The notes: generated by a model not told the origin, from the letters alone. DNA of 64,000 bases from Allobosea psychrotolerans (GCF_002917105.1 NZ_PQFZ01000011.1:1-64000), one strand, 5' to 3'; numbered from the stretch's first letter, positions 7,380-16,456 are shown. Numbers and translations: made by a program.

Positions 7380-9047
7380 TCAGCGCAAGATGCCCGGCAG
7401 CTTCAGCCCCTTCGCCTTGGCGCAGTCGATCGCGATCTCGTAGCCCGCATCGGCATGGCGCATCACGCCGGTCGCCGGGTCGTTCCAGAGCACGCGCTCC
7501 AGCCTCTTTGCGGCTTCCGGCGTGCCGTCGGCGACGATGACCACGCCCGAATGCTGCGAATAGCCCATGCCGACGCCGCCGCCATGATGCAGCGAGACCC
7601 AGGTCGCGCCGCCCGCCGTGTTCAGCAGGGCATTCAGCAGCGGCCAGTCGGAGACCGCATCCGAGCCGTCCTTCATCGCTTCGGTCTCGCGGTTGGGCGA
7701 GGCGACGGAGCCTGAATCGAGATGGTCGCGGCCGATCACGACCGGGGCCTTGAGCTCGCCCTTGGCCACCATCTCGTTGAAGGCGAGGCCGAGCCGGTGC
7801 CGGTCGCCCAGCCCGACCCAGCAGATGCGGGCGGGCAGGCCCTGGAACTGGATGCGCTCGCGCGCCATGTCGAGCCAGTTGTGCAGGTGGGTGTCGTCCG
7901 GCATCAGCTCTTTGACGCGCTGGTCGGTGCGGTAGATGTCCTCCGGGTCGCCCGAGAGCGCGGCCCAGCGGAACGGCCCGATGCCGCGGCAGAACAGCGG
8001 CCGGATATAGGCCGGCACGAAGCCGGGGAAATCGAAGGCGTCGGCGACGCCCATATCCTTCGCCATCTGGCGGATATTGTTGCCGTAATCGAGCGTCGGC
8101 ACGCCCATCTTCTGGAAGTCGAGCATGGCACGCACATGCGTCGCCATCGAGGCCTTCGCCGCCTGGATCGTCCCGGCAGGGTCGCGCTCCCGACGTTCCT
8201 CCCATTCCTGCAGCGTCCAGCCGGCCGGCAGATAGCCGTTGAGCGGGTCATGCGCCGAGGTCTGGTCGGTGACGACATCGGGGCGGATGCCGCGGCGGAC
8301 CATGTCGGGGAAGACTTCGGCCGCATTGCCGAGCACGCCGACCGAGACCGCCTTGCCTTGCTTATGGGCGCGCTCGACGATCTCCAGCGCTTCGTCGATG
8401 CTGGCCGCCTTCTCGTCGAGATAGCGGGTGCGCAGACGGAAATCGATCGAGGAGGGCTTGCATTCGACCGCGATCATCGAGGCGCCGGCCATGGTGGCGG
8501 CGAGCGGCTGCGCCCCGCCCATGCCGCCCAGGCCTCCGGTCAGGATCCACTTGCCCTTGAGCGAGCCGCCATAGTGCTGGCGGCCGACCTCGACGAAGGT
8601 CTCGTAAGTGCCCTGAACGATGCCTTGCGTGCCGATATAGATCCAGGAGCCGGCCGTCATCTGGCCGTACATCATCAGCCCGAGCTTATCGAGCTCGTGG
8701 AAATGCTCCCAATTTGCATAGGCCGGGACGAGGTTGGAATTGGCGATCAGCACGCGCGGCGCGTCCGCATGGGTCCGAAAGATGCCGACCGGCTTGCCCG
8801 ATTGCACAAGCAAGGTCTCGTCGGCCTCGAGCGAGCGCAGCGAGGCGCAGATCCGGTCGAAATCCTCCCAGGTCCGCGCCGCGCGGCCGATGCCGCCATA
8901 GACCACGAGCTCGCCCGGCTTCTCCGCGACATCGGGGTCGAGATTGTTCATCAGCATGCGCAAAGGCGCCTCGGTCAGCCAGCTCTTGGCCGAGAGCTCG
9001 CTGCCGCGCGGGCTACGGATGACGCGGCTGTTGTCGATACGGGTCAT
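7380..9047 (-). CDS. hutU: Urocanate hydratase (urocanase)
   Basis: NAD+-dependent urocanase of 555 residues, matching the usual length of about 556. It converts urocanate to 4-imidazolone-5-propionate, the second step of histidine breakdown. The tightly bound NAD+ region near [13 protein letters not shown] and the C-terminal block [19 protein letters not shown] are clear. The frame stays open upstream as far as 9935, but those codons are shadow of hutG; the family start [15 protein letters not shown] at 9047 overlaps the hutG stop by 4 bases. Confidence 0.97.
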   Translation of the reverse strand: MTRIDNSRVIRSPRGSELSAKSWLTEAPLRMLMNNLDPDVAEKPGELVVYGGIGRAARTWEDFDRICASLRSLEADETLLVQSGKPVGIFRTHADAPRVLIANSNLVPAYANWEHFHELDKLGLMMYGQMTAGSWIYIGTQGIVQGTYETFVEVGRQHYGGSLKGKWILTGGLGGMGGAQPLAATMAGASMIAVECKPSSIDFRLRTRYLDEKAASIDEALEIVERAHKQGKAVSVGVLGNAAEVFPDMVRRGIRPDVVTDQTSAHDPLNGYLPAGWTLQEWEERRERDPAGTIQAAKASMATHVRAMLDFQKMGVPTLDYGNNIRQMAKDMGVADAFDFPGFVPAYIRPLFCRGIGPFRWAALSGDPEDIYRTDQRVKELMPDDTHLHNWLDMARERIQFQGLPARICWVGLGDRHRLGLAFNEMVAKGELKAPVVIGRDHLDSGSVASPNRETEAMKDGSDAVSDWPLLNALLNTAGGATWVSLHHGGGVGMGYSQHSGVVIVADGTPEAAKRLERVLWNDPATGVMRHADAGYEIAIDCAKAKGLKLPGILR

Positions 9048-9850
9048 GGCTGGGCCTTTTCGAAGCTGGCGGCCGCGTCCAGCGCGGCGGCGATGATGCT
9101 GGAGAGGGCGGCTTGGAACTTGGCGGCCTTGGCCTCGTCGAAGGTCCAGGGCGGCGCCTCGTCGGTGAGATAGGCGCAGAGTGCGATCTCCATCTGGATC
9201 GCATGCACATGTTCGGCCGGCTTGCCGTAATGGCGCGTGATCCAGCCGCCCTTGAAGCGGCCATTGACGATCTGCGTGAAGGGCTGGCCCGCCATCGCGG
9301 CGACAGCCGCCGCCTCGATGGGCGCCGCGCAGCTCGCGCCCGAATTCGTGCCGAGGTTCAATATCGGCAGCGTGCCGGGAAACAGCCGCGGGATCACCGA
9401 TTTGATCGAGTGGCAGTCCCAGAGCAGGCACCAGCCGTGAAGCGCCTTCACCCGCGCGATCTCGGCCGAGAGCGCCACATGATAGGGCTGGAAATAGGCC
9501 TGTCGTCGCCGCTCGATCTCGGCTGCATCCGGCGGCCGAGCCCAGATCGGCTCGCCGTCGAAGCGCGTGGTCGGGACGAGCTCCGTCGTCGCCTGCCCGG
9601 GATAGAGCGAGACGCCGGAGGGGTCGCGATTGACGTCGATGACATAGCGCGAGAGCCCTGCCTCGACGATCGTCGGCTGGAAGCGCTCGGTGAAGCCGTA
9701 GAGCTGGCGCATGTGCCAGTCGGTGTCGGGCACTGTGCGTCCGGTCTCGTTGAGAGCGGCGCGCACCTCGTCCGGCAGGCCGGTGCCGGGATGCGGCATC
9801 GAAAGGATGAAAGGCGAGGGGCCCGGGGTGACGGTGACGATGTCGGTCAT
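9044..9850 (-). CDS. hutG: N-formylglutamate deformylase (N-formylglutamate amidohydrolase)
   Basis: A 268-residue zinc amidohydrolase that releases formate from N-formylglutamate to yield glutamate, the last step of the route through HutF. Motifs include [10 protein letters not shown] near the N-terminus, [11 protein letters not shown], and the metal-binding WDCHSIKS. Its presence with hutF shows that the five-step formylglutamate route is used, not the one-step formiminoglutamase. It is the first gene of the hutG-hutU-hutD unit; the repeat block upstream separates it from hutH. Confidence 0.95.
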   Translation of the reverse strand: MTDIVTVTPGPSPFILSMPHPGTGLPDEVRAALNETGRTVPDTDWHMRQLYGFTERFQPTIVEAGLSRYVIDVNRDPSGVSLYPGQATTELVPTTRFDGEPIWARPPDAAEIERRRQAYFQPYHVALSAEIARVKALHGWCLLWDCHSIKSVIPRLFPGTLPILNLGTNSGASCAAPIEAAAVAAMAGQPFTQIVNGRFKGGWITRHYGKPAEHVHAIQMEIALCAYLTDEAPPWTFDEAKAAKFQAALSSIIAAALDAAASFEKAQP

Positions 9851-9904
9851 GCTCGCAGTCCTTCACACCGCCGCCGGACCTTGGAGCCGAGCGACATCCC
9901 AATG

Positions 9905-10290
9905 GGAAAAGGCGCGGGGAACCCCTGTCCTGCATCGAAGTCGGGTCTACCCGACTTCGACACTCTGAAGTGCTGAACTCGGGCAGGCCCGAGTTCAGTG
10001 AGAGGGGCAGGGGTAAGGTGTAGGCCGTTTGACCAGTTGTGTGACGACCTTGCCGTCATTGCGAGCGCAGCGAAGCAATCCAGGGGCCGTCGAGCGAGCC
10101 CTCCTGGATTGCTTCGCTGCGCTCGCAATGACGATGGAGCGGCGGTCGGGCCATGGCCAAAGCGTCCAACGGCCGCCCCCTCACCCTGCCCTCTCCCACC
10201 AATCTCGGGCTTGCCCGAGATCGGCATCCATCGTGATCCAAGTCGGAAACATCCGACTTGGATTGGAGAGGGTTCCCCGCGCTTGTTGTT
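9905..10290. repeat. Composite nested repeat splitting the hut operon
   Basis: A 385-bp non-coding block. It opens with the repeat terminus (9910-9923) and closes with the same terminus inverted (10271-10283). It holds two two-hairpin units: hairpins 9935-9960 and 9973-9998, and hairpins 10202-10221 and 10236-10263. At its centre is the 31-bp inverted repeat listed separately. The parts around 10020-10050 and 10150-10185 match 6565-6640, so this block is the 6.5-kb repeat with extra elements inserted. I see no gene or hut operator in it. Confidence 0.8.
10054..10133. repeat. 31-bp perfect inverted repeat with 18-base loop
   Basis: Left arm 10054-10084 begins CGTCATTGCGAGCGCAGCG; the right arm 10103-10133 is its exact reverse complement. 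This type of element, reading outward from CGTCATTGCGAGC, is a common intergenic palindrome in Hyphomicrobiales as I remember it. It sits at the centre of the composite repeat 9905-10290. Confidence 0.85.
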
Positions 10291-10298
10291 GCGAAGGC

Positions 10299-11834
10299 TC
10301 ACGCCGAAAACTCCGCAAAACTATCCAACCCCGCCGCCTGACCGACCGCGCCTGACAGCACGAGGTCCGTCGCCGCCGCGAGATCCGGGGCGAGATAGCG
10401 GTCGGCGGTGAGCGGCGCGATCCGGCCGCGCAGCAGGGCCAGAACCGGCTCCAGCCGTGGGCTCGTCTTCATCGGCCGGTGATGCTCGATCGCCTCGGCT
10501 GCCGCCATCAATTCGATGCCGATGACGCTGGCGGCGTTCCCGGCCATGTCGAGCAGGCGATAGGCGCCATGCGTCGCCATCGAGACATGGTCCTCCTGGT
10601 TGGCGGAGGTCGGGATGGTGTCGACGGAAGCCGGATAGGCCTTCTGCTTGTTCTCCGACGCCAAGGCGGCGGCCGTCACCTGCGCGATCATGAAGCCGGA
10701 GTTGAGCCCGGCGTCGCGCGCCAGGAAGGGTGGCAGGCCGCTCATCACCGGGTCGACCAGGAGCGCCATGCGCCGCTCCGAGAGATTGCCGATCTCGCAC
10801 AGTCCCATGGCGAGGATGTCGGCGGCGAAGGCGACAGGCTCGGCGTGGAAATTGCCGCCCGAGACGATCTCGCCCGGCCCGAGCACCAAGGGGTTGTCGG
10901 TGACGGCATTGGCCTCGATACCGAGCGTCGCGGCGGCATTGGCGAGGAGGTCGCGCACCGCGCCCATCACCTGCGGCTGGCAGCGCAGCGAATAGGGGTC
11001 CTGCACCTTCGAATCGCCGAAACGGTGGCTGTCGCGGATCTCGCTGCCCGCAATCAGCGTCAGCAAGGTGGCGGCGACCTTGATCTGGCCGGGTTGGCCG
11101 CGCAGCGCCTGGATGCGGGGATCGAACGGCGTATCCGAGCCCTTCAGCGCGTCGACCGAGAGCGCGCCGGCAATGAGCGCGGCGTCGAAGACGCGCGCGA
11201 TCTCGGACAGCGCCGTGATCGCGATCGCGGTCGAGACCTGCGTGCCGTTGATCAGCGCGAGCCCTTCCTTGGCGCCGAGTGCGAGCGGGGCCTGGCCGAT
11301 GCGCGACAGCGCTTCTGCCGCCGGCAGGGCCATGCCCTTCAGCCTGATTTCGCCGACCCCCATCAGGGCGGCTGTCAGATGCGCCAGCGGGGCGAGATCG
11401 CCCGACGCGCCGACCGAGCCCTTCGCCGGAACCACCGGCAAGGCATCGGCCGCGAGCGCGCCGAGCAGCGCCTCGACCACGACAGGGCGCACACCCGAGG
11501 CGCCGCGCGCCAGGCTCGCCGCCTTCATGGCGAGGATCAGGCGCACCGCGCTGTCGGGCAGGGCCGGGCCGGTGCCCACCGCATGCGACAGGATGAGGTT
11601 GCGCTGCAGCGTCGCGAGGTCCGCATCGGCGATGCGCACGCTGGCGAGCTTGCCGAAGCCGGTATTGACGCCATAGGTCACGGTGCCGGCGGCGACGATG
11701 TCGTCGACGATCGCCTGGGCTGCGGCGATGGCGCCTGCGCTTGCCGCATCGAGCGTAAGCGAGGCGCCGGCGAGCACGTCGCGCCAATGCGTCAGTGGGG
11801 CGTGGCCGGGCGTGAGCAGGAGAGGCGAGGTCAT
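10299..11834 (-). CDS. hutH: Histidine ammonia-lyase
   Basis: Cytoplasmic lyase of 511 residues that deaminates L-histidine to urocanate, committing it to degradation. The Ala-Ser-Gly triad at residues 143-145 ([15 protein letters not shown]) cyclises to the electrophilic MIO cofactor. [10 protein letters not shown] near residue 54 and the C-terminal [11 protein letters not shown] block are also diagnostic. It overlaps hutI by 4 bases at its start, so hutI-hutH form one unit transcribed from the divergent promoter at 13.1 kb. A 450-base gap of repeats follows before hutG. Confidence 0.97.
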   Translation of the reverse strand: MTSPLLLTPGHAPLTHWRDVLAGASLTLDAASAGAIAAAQAIVDDIVAAGTVTYGVNTGFGKLASVRIADADLATLQRNLILSHAVGTGPALPDSAVRLILAMKAASLARGASGVRPVVVEALLGALAADALPVVPAKGSVGASGDLAPLAHLTAALMGVGEIRLKGMALPAAEALSRIGQAPLALGAKEGLALINGTQVSTAIAITALSEIARVFDAALIAGALSVDALKGSDTPFDPRIQALRGQPGQIKVAATLLTLIAGSEIRDSHRFGDSKVQDPYSLRCQPQVMGAVRDLLANAAATLGIEANAVTDNPLVLGPGEIVSGGNFHAEPVAFAADILAMGLCEIGNLSERRMALLVDPVMSGLPPFLARDAGLNSGFMIAQVTAAALASENKQKAYPASVDTIPTSANQEDHVSMATHGAYRLLDMAGNAASVIGIELMAAAEAIEHHRPMKTSPRLEPVLALLRGRIAPLTADRYLAPDLAAATDLVLSGAVGQAAGLDSFAEFSA

Positions 11835-13063
11835 TGTCCGTTCCAGATGCGGGCGTGAAGCGGGTTGAAGCCGATGCGATAGGCGAGTTCGGCCGGGCGC
11901 TCGATCTCCCAGATCGCGAGGTCGCAGCGCTTGCCGGCTTCCAGCGTGCCGATCTCGCCGGCCAGGCCGAGCGCCTGAGCGGCGTTGCGGGTCAGGCCGG
12001 CCAGCGCCTCCTCCGGCGTCAACCGGAACAATGTGCAGGCCATGTTCAAGACCAGCAGCGGCGAGGTCAGCGGCGAGGAACCGGGATTGGCGTCGGTTGC
12101 GAGCGCGATCGGCACGCCATGCTGACGCAGCAGCGCGATCGGCGGCTTTTGCGTCTCGCGCAGGAAATAGAAGGCCCCGGGCAGGATCACCGCGACCGTT
12201 CCGGCCCCAGCCATGGCGATGACGCCGGCCTCGTCGAGATATTCGAGATGGTCGGCCGAGAGCGCGCCATATTCGGCGGCCAGGGCGGCTCCGCCGAGAT
12301 TGGAGAGTTGCTCGGCGTGGATCTTGATCGCGAGACCCTTGGCCTTGGCCGCAGTGAAGATGCGCGCCGTCTCCTCCCGCGAGAAGGCAATGCCCTCGCA
12401 GAAGACGTCGACGGCATCCGCCAGTCCCCGTGCCGCGACGGCGTCCAGCATCGGCCCGGCGACGAGCTCGGCATAGTCGCTGGAGCGGCCCTTATATTCG
12501 GGGGGCACTGCATGTGCGCCCAGAAAGGTCGTGCGCACGCCAACCGGCCGCTCGCGCCCGAGCCGGCGCGCGACCGAAAGCTGCTTCAGCTCGGTTTCCG
12601 TCTCCAGCCCATAGCCGGATTTGATTTCGACGGTGGTGACGCCTTCCGCGATCAAGGCGGCAAGCCGCCTGTCGGCGCTGGCGAAGAGTTCGGCCTCGCT
12701 TGCGGCCCGCGTCGCCTTGACGGTGGAGAGGATGCCGCCGCCGGCGCGCGCGATCTCCTCATAGCTCGCGCCCTGCAGGCGCAATTCGAATTCATGGGCG
12801 CGGTCGCCGCCATAAACGAGATGGCTGTGGCAATCGATCAGGCCGGGCGTGATCCAGCGACTGCGGCAATCGATCGTCTCCACCGCATCGAAGGCAGGCG
12901 CCTCGCCTTTCGCTCCGGCGAAGACGATGCGCCCGTCGCGCGCCGCGATGACGCCGTCTTCGATCGCGCCATAGGGCGTGCCGGAACCCGCGGCCATCGT
13001 GGCGAGCCGGGCATTCGTCCAAACCCGGTCGCAGATCAGAAACTCATCCGGCCGTTGCGCCAC
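11831..13063 (-). CDS. hutI: Imidazolonepropionase
   Basis: Amidohydrolase-superfamily zinc enzyme of 410 residues that opens the imidazolone ring of 4-imidazolone-5-propionate to give N-formimino-L-glutamate. The metal ligands are in [11 protein letters not shown] (His79 and His81). The [17 protein letters not shown] and [10 protein letters not shown] blocks supply further ligands and substrate contacts. It is the first gene leftward from the hut divergent promoter; its stop overlaps hutH by 4 bases. Confidence 0.96.
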   Translation of the reverse strand: MAQRPDEFLICDRVWTNARLATMAAGSGTPYGAIEDGVIAARDGRIVFAGAKGEAPAFDAVETIDCRSRWITPGLIDCHSHLVYGGDRAHEFELRLQGASYEEIARAGGGILSTVKATRAASEAELFASADRRLAALIAEGVTTVEIKSGYGLETETELKQLSVARRLGRERPVGVRTTFLGAHAVPPEYKGRSSDYAELVAGPMLDAVAARGLADAVDVFCEGIAFSREETARIFTAAKAKGLAIKIHAEQLSNLGGAALAAEYGALSADHLEYLDEAGVIAMAGAGTVAVILPGAFYFLRETQKPPIALLRQHGVPIALATDANPGSSPLTSPLLVLNMACTLFRLTPEEALAGLTRNAAQALGLAGEIGTLEAGKRCDLAIWEIERPAELAYRIGFNPLHARIWNGQ

Positions 13064-13104
13064 TCGCGTTTCCTCTCGACAATCGCCGTCCCGGGACTAT
13101 GCTA

Positions 13105-13126
13105 GCTAATTGCATATGCAATTGGC
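13105..13126. promoter_or_regulatory. HutC-type operator in the hutI/hutF divergent promoter
   Basis: AATTGCATATGCAATT (13108-13123) is a perfect 16-bp palindrome, extended by further matching bases (GC/GC) after one mismatch. It sits 42 bases upstream of hutI and 37 upstream of hutF. GntR-family HutC repressors bind TGTATATACA-like palindromes and respond to urocanate, and hutC lies in this cluster. The core TGCATATGCA recurs at 1896. Confidence 0.7.
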
Positions 13127-13159
13127 AAGCGGACCGCAAATGACTGCTGGAGCGATCGC

Positions 13160-14521
13160 GTGAATCAGACCCTGCATCTCGCGCAGGCCCTCCTGCCGGA
13201 CGGATTTGCCGATGACGTGGCGCTGACGATCGCGGATGGCGTCATCACGCGCGTCGACGCCGGCGTTGCCCCCGCCGTGGATGCGGAGCGTTTGCCCGGC
13301 CTCGCCTTGCCCGGCATGCCGAACCTGCACAGCCACGCCTTCCAGCGCGGCATGGCCGGCCTGTCGGAGCGGCGCGGTGCGAGCGACGATTCCTTCTGGA
13401 CTTGGCGCGAGGTGATGTACCGCTTCCTCGACAGGCTCGATCCCGACGACGTCCAGGCCATCGCCGCCCAGGCTTTCGTCGAGATGCTGGAGGGCGGCTT
13501 CACCGCGCTCGCCGAGTTCCACTATCTGCATCACGACAAGGACGGGCGCGCCTATGCCGACATCGCCGCGATGGCGGGCGCGGTCGCTGCGGCGGCGCAG
13601 GAGACGGGGCTCGGGCTGACCTTGCTGCCGGTGCTCTACCGTTTCGGCAATTTCGGCGGCGCGCCCTCCGTCCACGGCCAGCGCCGCTTCGTCAATGAGC
13701 GCGACGCCTATCTGCGCCTGATCGAGGCGAGCGCGGCGGCGATCCGCCCGCTGCCGGATGCACGGCTGGGCCTCGCCCCGCATTCGCTGCGCGCGGTCGC
13801 GCTCGACGATCTCGACTGGCTGGCGGGCTTGCGGCCGGACGGCCCGCTGCACATCCATGTCGCCGAGCAGATGCGCGAGGTGGAGGACAGCCTCAGGATC
13901 ACCGGCCGCCGCCCGGTCGAATTGCTGATGGAGAATACGACGCTCGATCGGCGCTGGTGTCTGGTCCATGCGACGCATCTGACCGAAGCCGAGCGCGACG
14001 GCATCGCGCGCAGCGGCGCGATCGCCGGCCTATGCCCCATCACCGAATCCAGCCTGGGCGACGGCATCTTCGACGGCGTGCGCTATCGCGCGGCCGGTGG
14101 AGCTTTCGGCGTCGGCAGCGATTCCAACATCCAGATCGATGCCGGGGCCGAGCTGCGCCAGCTCGAATACTCCCAGCGCCTGCGCGATCGCGGCCGCGCC
14201 TTGATGGCGGATGCCGGCGCCTCGACCGGAGCGGCTTTGTGGCAGGCGGCTTGCGCGGGTGGCGCGCAGGCCTGCGGTCGTGCCATCGGGCGGCTCGCGC
14301 CGGGCTGCCGGGCCGATCTCGTGACGCTGGCCGCAGACCATCCGGCGCTGCTTGGCAAGGCCGGAGAGATGGCACTCGACAGCGCGATCTTCGCCGCCAA
14401 CGCCCTGCCGTTGCGCGATGTCTTCGTCGGCGGTCGCAGGGTGGTCGCGGAGGGGCGCCATCTCGCACGCGAGCCGGTCAAGGCGCGCTTTGCCGCGACG
14501 ATGCGCAAACTGCTCGGCTAG
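13160..14521 (+). CDS. hutF: Formimidoylglutamate deiminase
   Basis: Amidohydrolase-superfamily enzyme of 453 residues that converts N-formimino-L-glutamate to N-formylglutamate plus ammonia, the substrate of HutG. Metal ligands are in MPNLHSHAFQRGMAGL, HIHVAEQ, VHATHL and GVGSDSNIQID. The start is GTG at 13160, with GGAG (13149-13152) 7 bases upstream; an ATG seven codons earlier in another frame (13139) stops exactly at this GTGA and may be a coupling leader. It is the first gene rightward from the divergent hut promoter. Its TAG stop lies inside a perfect palindrome. Confidence 0.95.
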   Translation: MNQTLHLAQALLPDGFADDVALTIADGVITRVDAGVAPAVDAERLPGLALPGMPNLHSHAFQRGMAGLSERRGASDDSFWTWREVMYRFLDRLDPDDVQAIAAQAFVEMLEGGFTALAEFHYLHHDKDGRAYADIAAMAGAVAAAAQETGLGLTLLPVLYRFGNFGGAPSVHGQRRFVNERDAYLRLIEASAAAIRPLPDARLGLAPHSLRAVALDDLDWLAGLRPDGPLHIHVAEQMREVEDSLRITGRRPVELLMENTTLDRRWCLVHATHLTEAERDGIARSGAIAGLCPITESSLGDGIFDGVRYRAAGGAFGVGSDSNIQIDAGAELRQLEYSQRLRDRGRALMADAGASTGAALWQAACAGGAQACGRAIGRLAPGCRADLVTLAADHPALLGKAGEMALDSAIFAANALPLRDVFVGGRRVVAEGRHLAREPVKARFAATMRKLLG

Positions 14522-14560
14522 AGCCATTTGCGATCCAATTGGATCGCAAATGGCTCTAGC
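14517..14560. repeat. Perfect 44-bp loopless palindrome over the hutF stop
   Basis: Every base from 14517 to 14560 pairs with its partner around the centre CCAATTGG; the outer arms read CTAGAGCC and GGCTCTAG. The hutF stop codon (14519-14521) lies inside. No U-tract follows at once, though CTTTCTTTTT is a few bases downstream (14562-14571), so it may act as a terminator or mRNA stabiliser between hutF and hutC. Confidence 0.85.
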
Positions 14561-14571
14561 ACTTTCTTTTT

Positions 14572-14620
14572 ACGCGTTTTCTTCATGCGAACCGGTATCC
14601 ACTTCGCTCGAAAACGCTCT
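14572..14620. repeat. Rhizobial-type intergenic palindrome upstream of hutC
   Basis: ACGCGTTTTC at one end faces GAAAACGCT at the other, around a centre with ACCGGT. It is related in plan (ACCGGT core, AGAGC-like ends) to the copies at 39436 and 43313. It lies between the 44-bp palindrome and the hutC start and so forms most of the hutC 5' leader. Confidence 0.6.
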
Positions 14621-14638
14621 GAAGGCGGCGTGACGACC

Positions 14639-15394
14639 ATGACGACGGCGGAAACCAGGCTGGAGGCGGTCAAGCTCGATGGGGCCGGCCCGGTCTATGA
14701 CCAGATCAGGCGGGCGATCCGCGATCTGATCCTGAATGGCGTCTGGTCGCCGGGCACTTCGGTCCCGCCCGAACACGCGCTGATGGAGCAGCTCGGCGCC
14801 TCGCGGATGACCGTGCACCGTGCCCTCGTCCAGCTCGCGCGCGAGGGCCTGATCACGCGGCGGCGGCGGTCGGGGACGATCGTGGCGAGCCCGCCGGCAA
14901 GCCACGCCATGCTCGACATCCTCTCGATTCCCGACGAGGTCAGGGGGCTCGGCCAGGCCTATGCCTATGAAGTCCTGTCGCGGCGCGATGGCCGTCCCTC
15001 AGTCGAGCTCGCCTCGCAATTCGGGCTGAAGCGCAGCGAGAGAGTAGCGCATCTCGTCACCCGGCATTTCAGCGGCGGCCAGCCCCATGTGCTGGAGGAG
15101 CGGGTGATCCATCTCGCCACGGTGCCTGCCGCCACTGATGAGGATTTCAAGGAGACGCCGCCGGGCGACTGGCTCTTGCAGCACAGCCTCTGGTCGCAGG
15201 CCGAGCACGCGATCAGCGCCATCGCCGCCGAGGCTGAGGAGGCTCGCCTGCTCGCCATCGAGGCCGGCACGGCCTGCCTGCTGGTCGAGCGCCGGACCTG
15301 GAACCAGGGCGCCCCGGTCACGGCAGTGCGGCTGCTCTATCCCGGCACGCGCCACCGCTTCGTCGGCCGCTTCGGGCCTTATGGGCAGGTTTGA
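14639..15394 (+). CDS. hutC: GntR-family histidine utilisation repressor
   Basis: DNA-binding repressor of about 251 residues. Residues 15-85 form the GntR winged helix (VYDQIRRAIRDLILNG, GASRMTVHRALVQLAREGLI). The remainder is the UTRA effector domain, which in HutC binds urocanate and releases DNA. The start is uncertain: ATG 14639 or GTG 14630, the latter closer to GAAGG (14621-14625). It follows hutF on the same strand across two palindromes. Its likely targets are the palindromes at 13108 and perhaps 1896. Confidence 0.92.
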   Translation: MTTAETRLEAVKLDGAGPVYDQIRRAIRDLILNGVWSPGTSVPPEHALMEQLGASRMTVHRALVQLAREGLITRRRRSGTIVASPPASHAMLDILSIPDEVRGLGQAYAYEVLSRRDGRPSVELASQFGLKRSERVAHLVTRHFSGGQPHVLEERVIHLATVPAATDEDFKETPPGDWLLQHSLWSQAEHAISAIAAEAEEARLLAIEAGTACLLVERRTWNQGAPVTAVRLLYPGTRHRFVGRFGPYGQV

Positions 15395-15437
15395 ACAAAT
15401 GGATCGGTCTGAGCAAACCGTCGGCGACGCGAAACAA

Positions 15438-15475
15438 AAAGGGCCCGCCTTCCCAAGAGGAGGCGGGCCCTTTCT
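15438..15475. terminator. Rho-independent terminator, bidirectional
   Basis: A 13-bp GC-rich stem (AAAGGGCCCGCCT, 15438-15450, with 15461-15473) and a 10-base loop, with A-runs on one side and TTT on the other. It ends hutC on the plus strand and the lipoprotein gene on the minus strand. Confidence 0.85.
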
Positions 15476-15492
15476 CTGAAAGCTGAGATCGA

Positions 15493-15753
15493 TCAGCAGG
15501 CGTAGCGGTAGCGACGGCCATATTCGTCGCGGCCGTAGCAGGTGTCAGGCGTCGATGCGTTGCCGATGATCGCGCCGCCTGCACCGCCGATCGCAGCGCC
15601 CGCCAGCGCGCCGCCAGCGCGTCCTGTCGCGAGCCCACCGATGACAGCGCCTGTACCTGCGCCGATCAGGGCGCCAGCCCCCGTATTCTGCTCGCGCTGC
15701 GTGCAAGCCCCGAGGGAGGCGGCCAATGCGGCGAGGATTACGAGCTTCTTCAT
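15493..15753 (-). CDS. Small glycine-zipper lipoprotein
   Basis: Predicted 86-residue outer-membrane lipoprotein. The N-terminus MKKLVILAALAASLGAC ends in a lipobox with Cys17 as the lipidation site. Residues about 25-67 are a glycine-zipper segment with repeated GAxxGAxxGxxxG spacing (GALIGAGTGAVIGGLA, then GAAIGGAGGAIIG), followed by a short tyrosine-rich tail with two cysteines. Such proteins are common and uncharacterised; some resemble YMGG/SlyB-like envelope proteins. AAGGAG lies 8 bases before ATG 15753. An EcfG-like promoter at 15801-15825 points to general-stress control. It is divergent from the PRC-barrel gene. Confidence 0.85.
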   Translation of the reverse strand: MKKLVILAALAASLGACTQREQNTGAGALIGAGTGAVIGGLATGRAGGALAGAAIGGAGGAIIGNASTPDTCYGRDEYGRRYRYAC

Positions 15754-15800
15754 CAGATTTCTCCTTGGCGTCCGGGCATCGGCCGATGCCTTGCGCCCAT

Positions 15801-15825
15801 AACGAGGGATGGCGGGGAAAGTTCC
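15801..15825 (-). promoter_or_regulatory. EcfG-like (general stress) promoter
   Basis: On the minus strand, GGAAC (15825-15821), 16 bases, CGTT (15804-15801). This matches the alphaproteobacterial EcfG consensus GGAAC-N16/17-CGTT. It ends 47 bases before the lipoprotein ATG. Confidence 0.65.
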
Positions 15826-15900
15826 CCACATGAGGGCCCACGCGGTGCGCAGGCGATATCATTGGCTCCCTCGATTTGAACGGCAGATGAATTTTTGGCC

Positions 15901-15926
15901 GGAACCTTTTCCCGGGAAGCGACGTT
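15901..15926 (+). promoter_or_regulatory. EcfG-like (general stress) promoter
   Basis: GGAAC (15901-15905), 17 bases, CGTT (15923-15926), ending 50 bases before the PRC-barrel ATG. It points away from the matching promoter at 15801-15825, so the two divergent genes are probably co-induced. Confidence 0.7.
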
Positions 15927-15976
15927 TTCCAGTCAGCCTGCGGCGAGACAAGCCGCTCGAACCGGAGGAGCAACTG

Positions 15977-16357
15977 ATGACAGCTGAAACCATGGCCGTC
16001 TCAACGAAGAATCCGCTGATCGCGGGAGCACGCGTCGCCGGTACCGACGTTTACAATGCGGCCGGGGAGCATCTCGGCGAGATCTATGACGTCATGCTGG
16101 ACAAGCAGACCGGCAAGGTCGCTTACGCCATCATGTCCTTCGGCGGGTTCCTCGGACTCGGCGAGAAATATCACCCGATTCCCTGGAGCGTGCTCGACTA
16201 CGACACCAATCGCGGTGGCTACGTCGTTCCGCTGACCAAGGACAAGCTTCAAGCGGCGCCCATGTATGACAGCGAGGGCGAGCCCGACTGGGACGACAAA
16301 GCCTATGGCAAGCGCGTCCACGATTATTACGGCACGATGCCCTACTGGATGATGTAG
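15977..16357 (+). CDS. PRC-barrel domain protein
   Basis: Small protein of 126 residues with a PRC-barrel fold across roughly residues 15-90 (AGTDVYNAAGEHLGEIYDVM, KVAYAIMSFGGFLGLGEKYH, IPWSVLDYD), a domain also found in photosynthetic reaction-centre H subunits and RimM. Free-standing PRC-barrel proteins of this size are frequent in Hyphomicrobiales and often belong to the general stress regulon; their molecular role is unknown. GGAGGAG lies 6 bases before ATG 15977. It is followed by a strong terminator. Confidence 0.9.
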   Translation: MTAETMAVSTKNPLIAGARVAGTDVYNAAGEHLGEIYDVMLDKQTGKVAYAIMSFGGFLGLGEKYHPIPWSVLDYDTNRGGYVVPLTKDKLQAAPMYDSEGEPDWDDKAYGKRVHDYYGTMPYWMM

Positions 16358-16413
16358 GGCCGGCCTTAAGCAGGTCGCGGCGGTTGCTATCCCCCCAGCC
16401 GAATCGCCGTGGC

Positions 16414-16456
16414 GGCGGGATGCGGGTCTTTATGACCCGCATCCCGCCCATTTTTT
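16414..16456 (+). terminator. Rho-independent terminator
   Basis: A 15-bp stem (16414-16428 with 16434-16448), a 5-base loop TTTAT and a following T6 run. It ends the PRC-barrel transcript. Confidence 0.92.

Noticed and set aside
7722..9173. Long plus-strand ORF opposite hutU
   Set aside because: Mirror of urocanase codons; composition is typical of antisense ORFs in GC-rich DNA.
9048..9935. Upstream extension of the hutU frame as an N-terminal domain
   Set aside because: It overlaps hutG in another frame and lacks family similarity; the urocanase start is at 9047.
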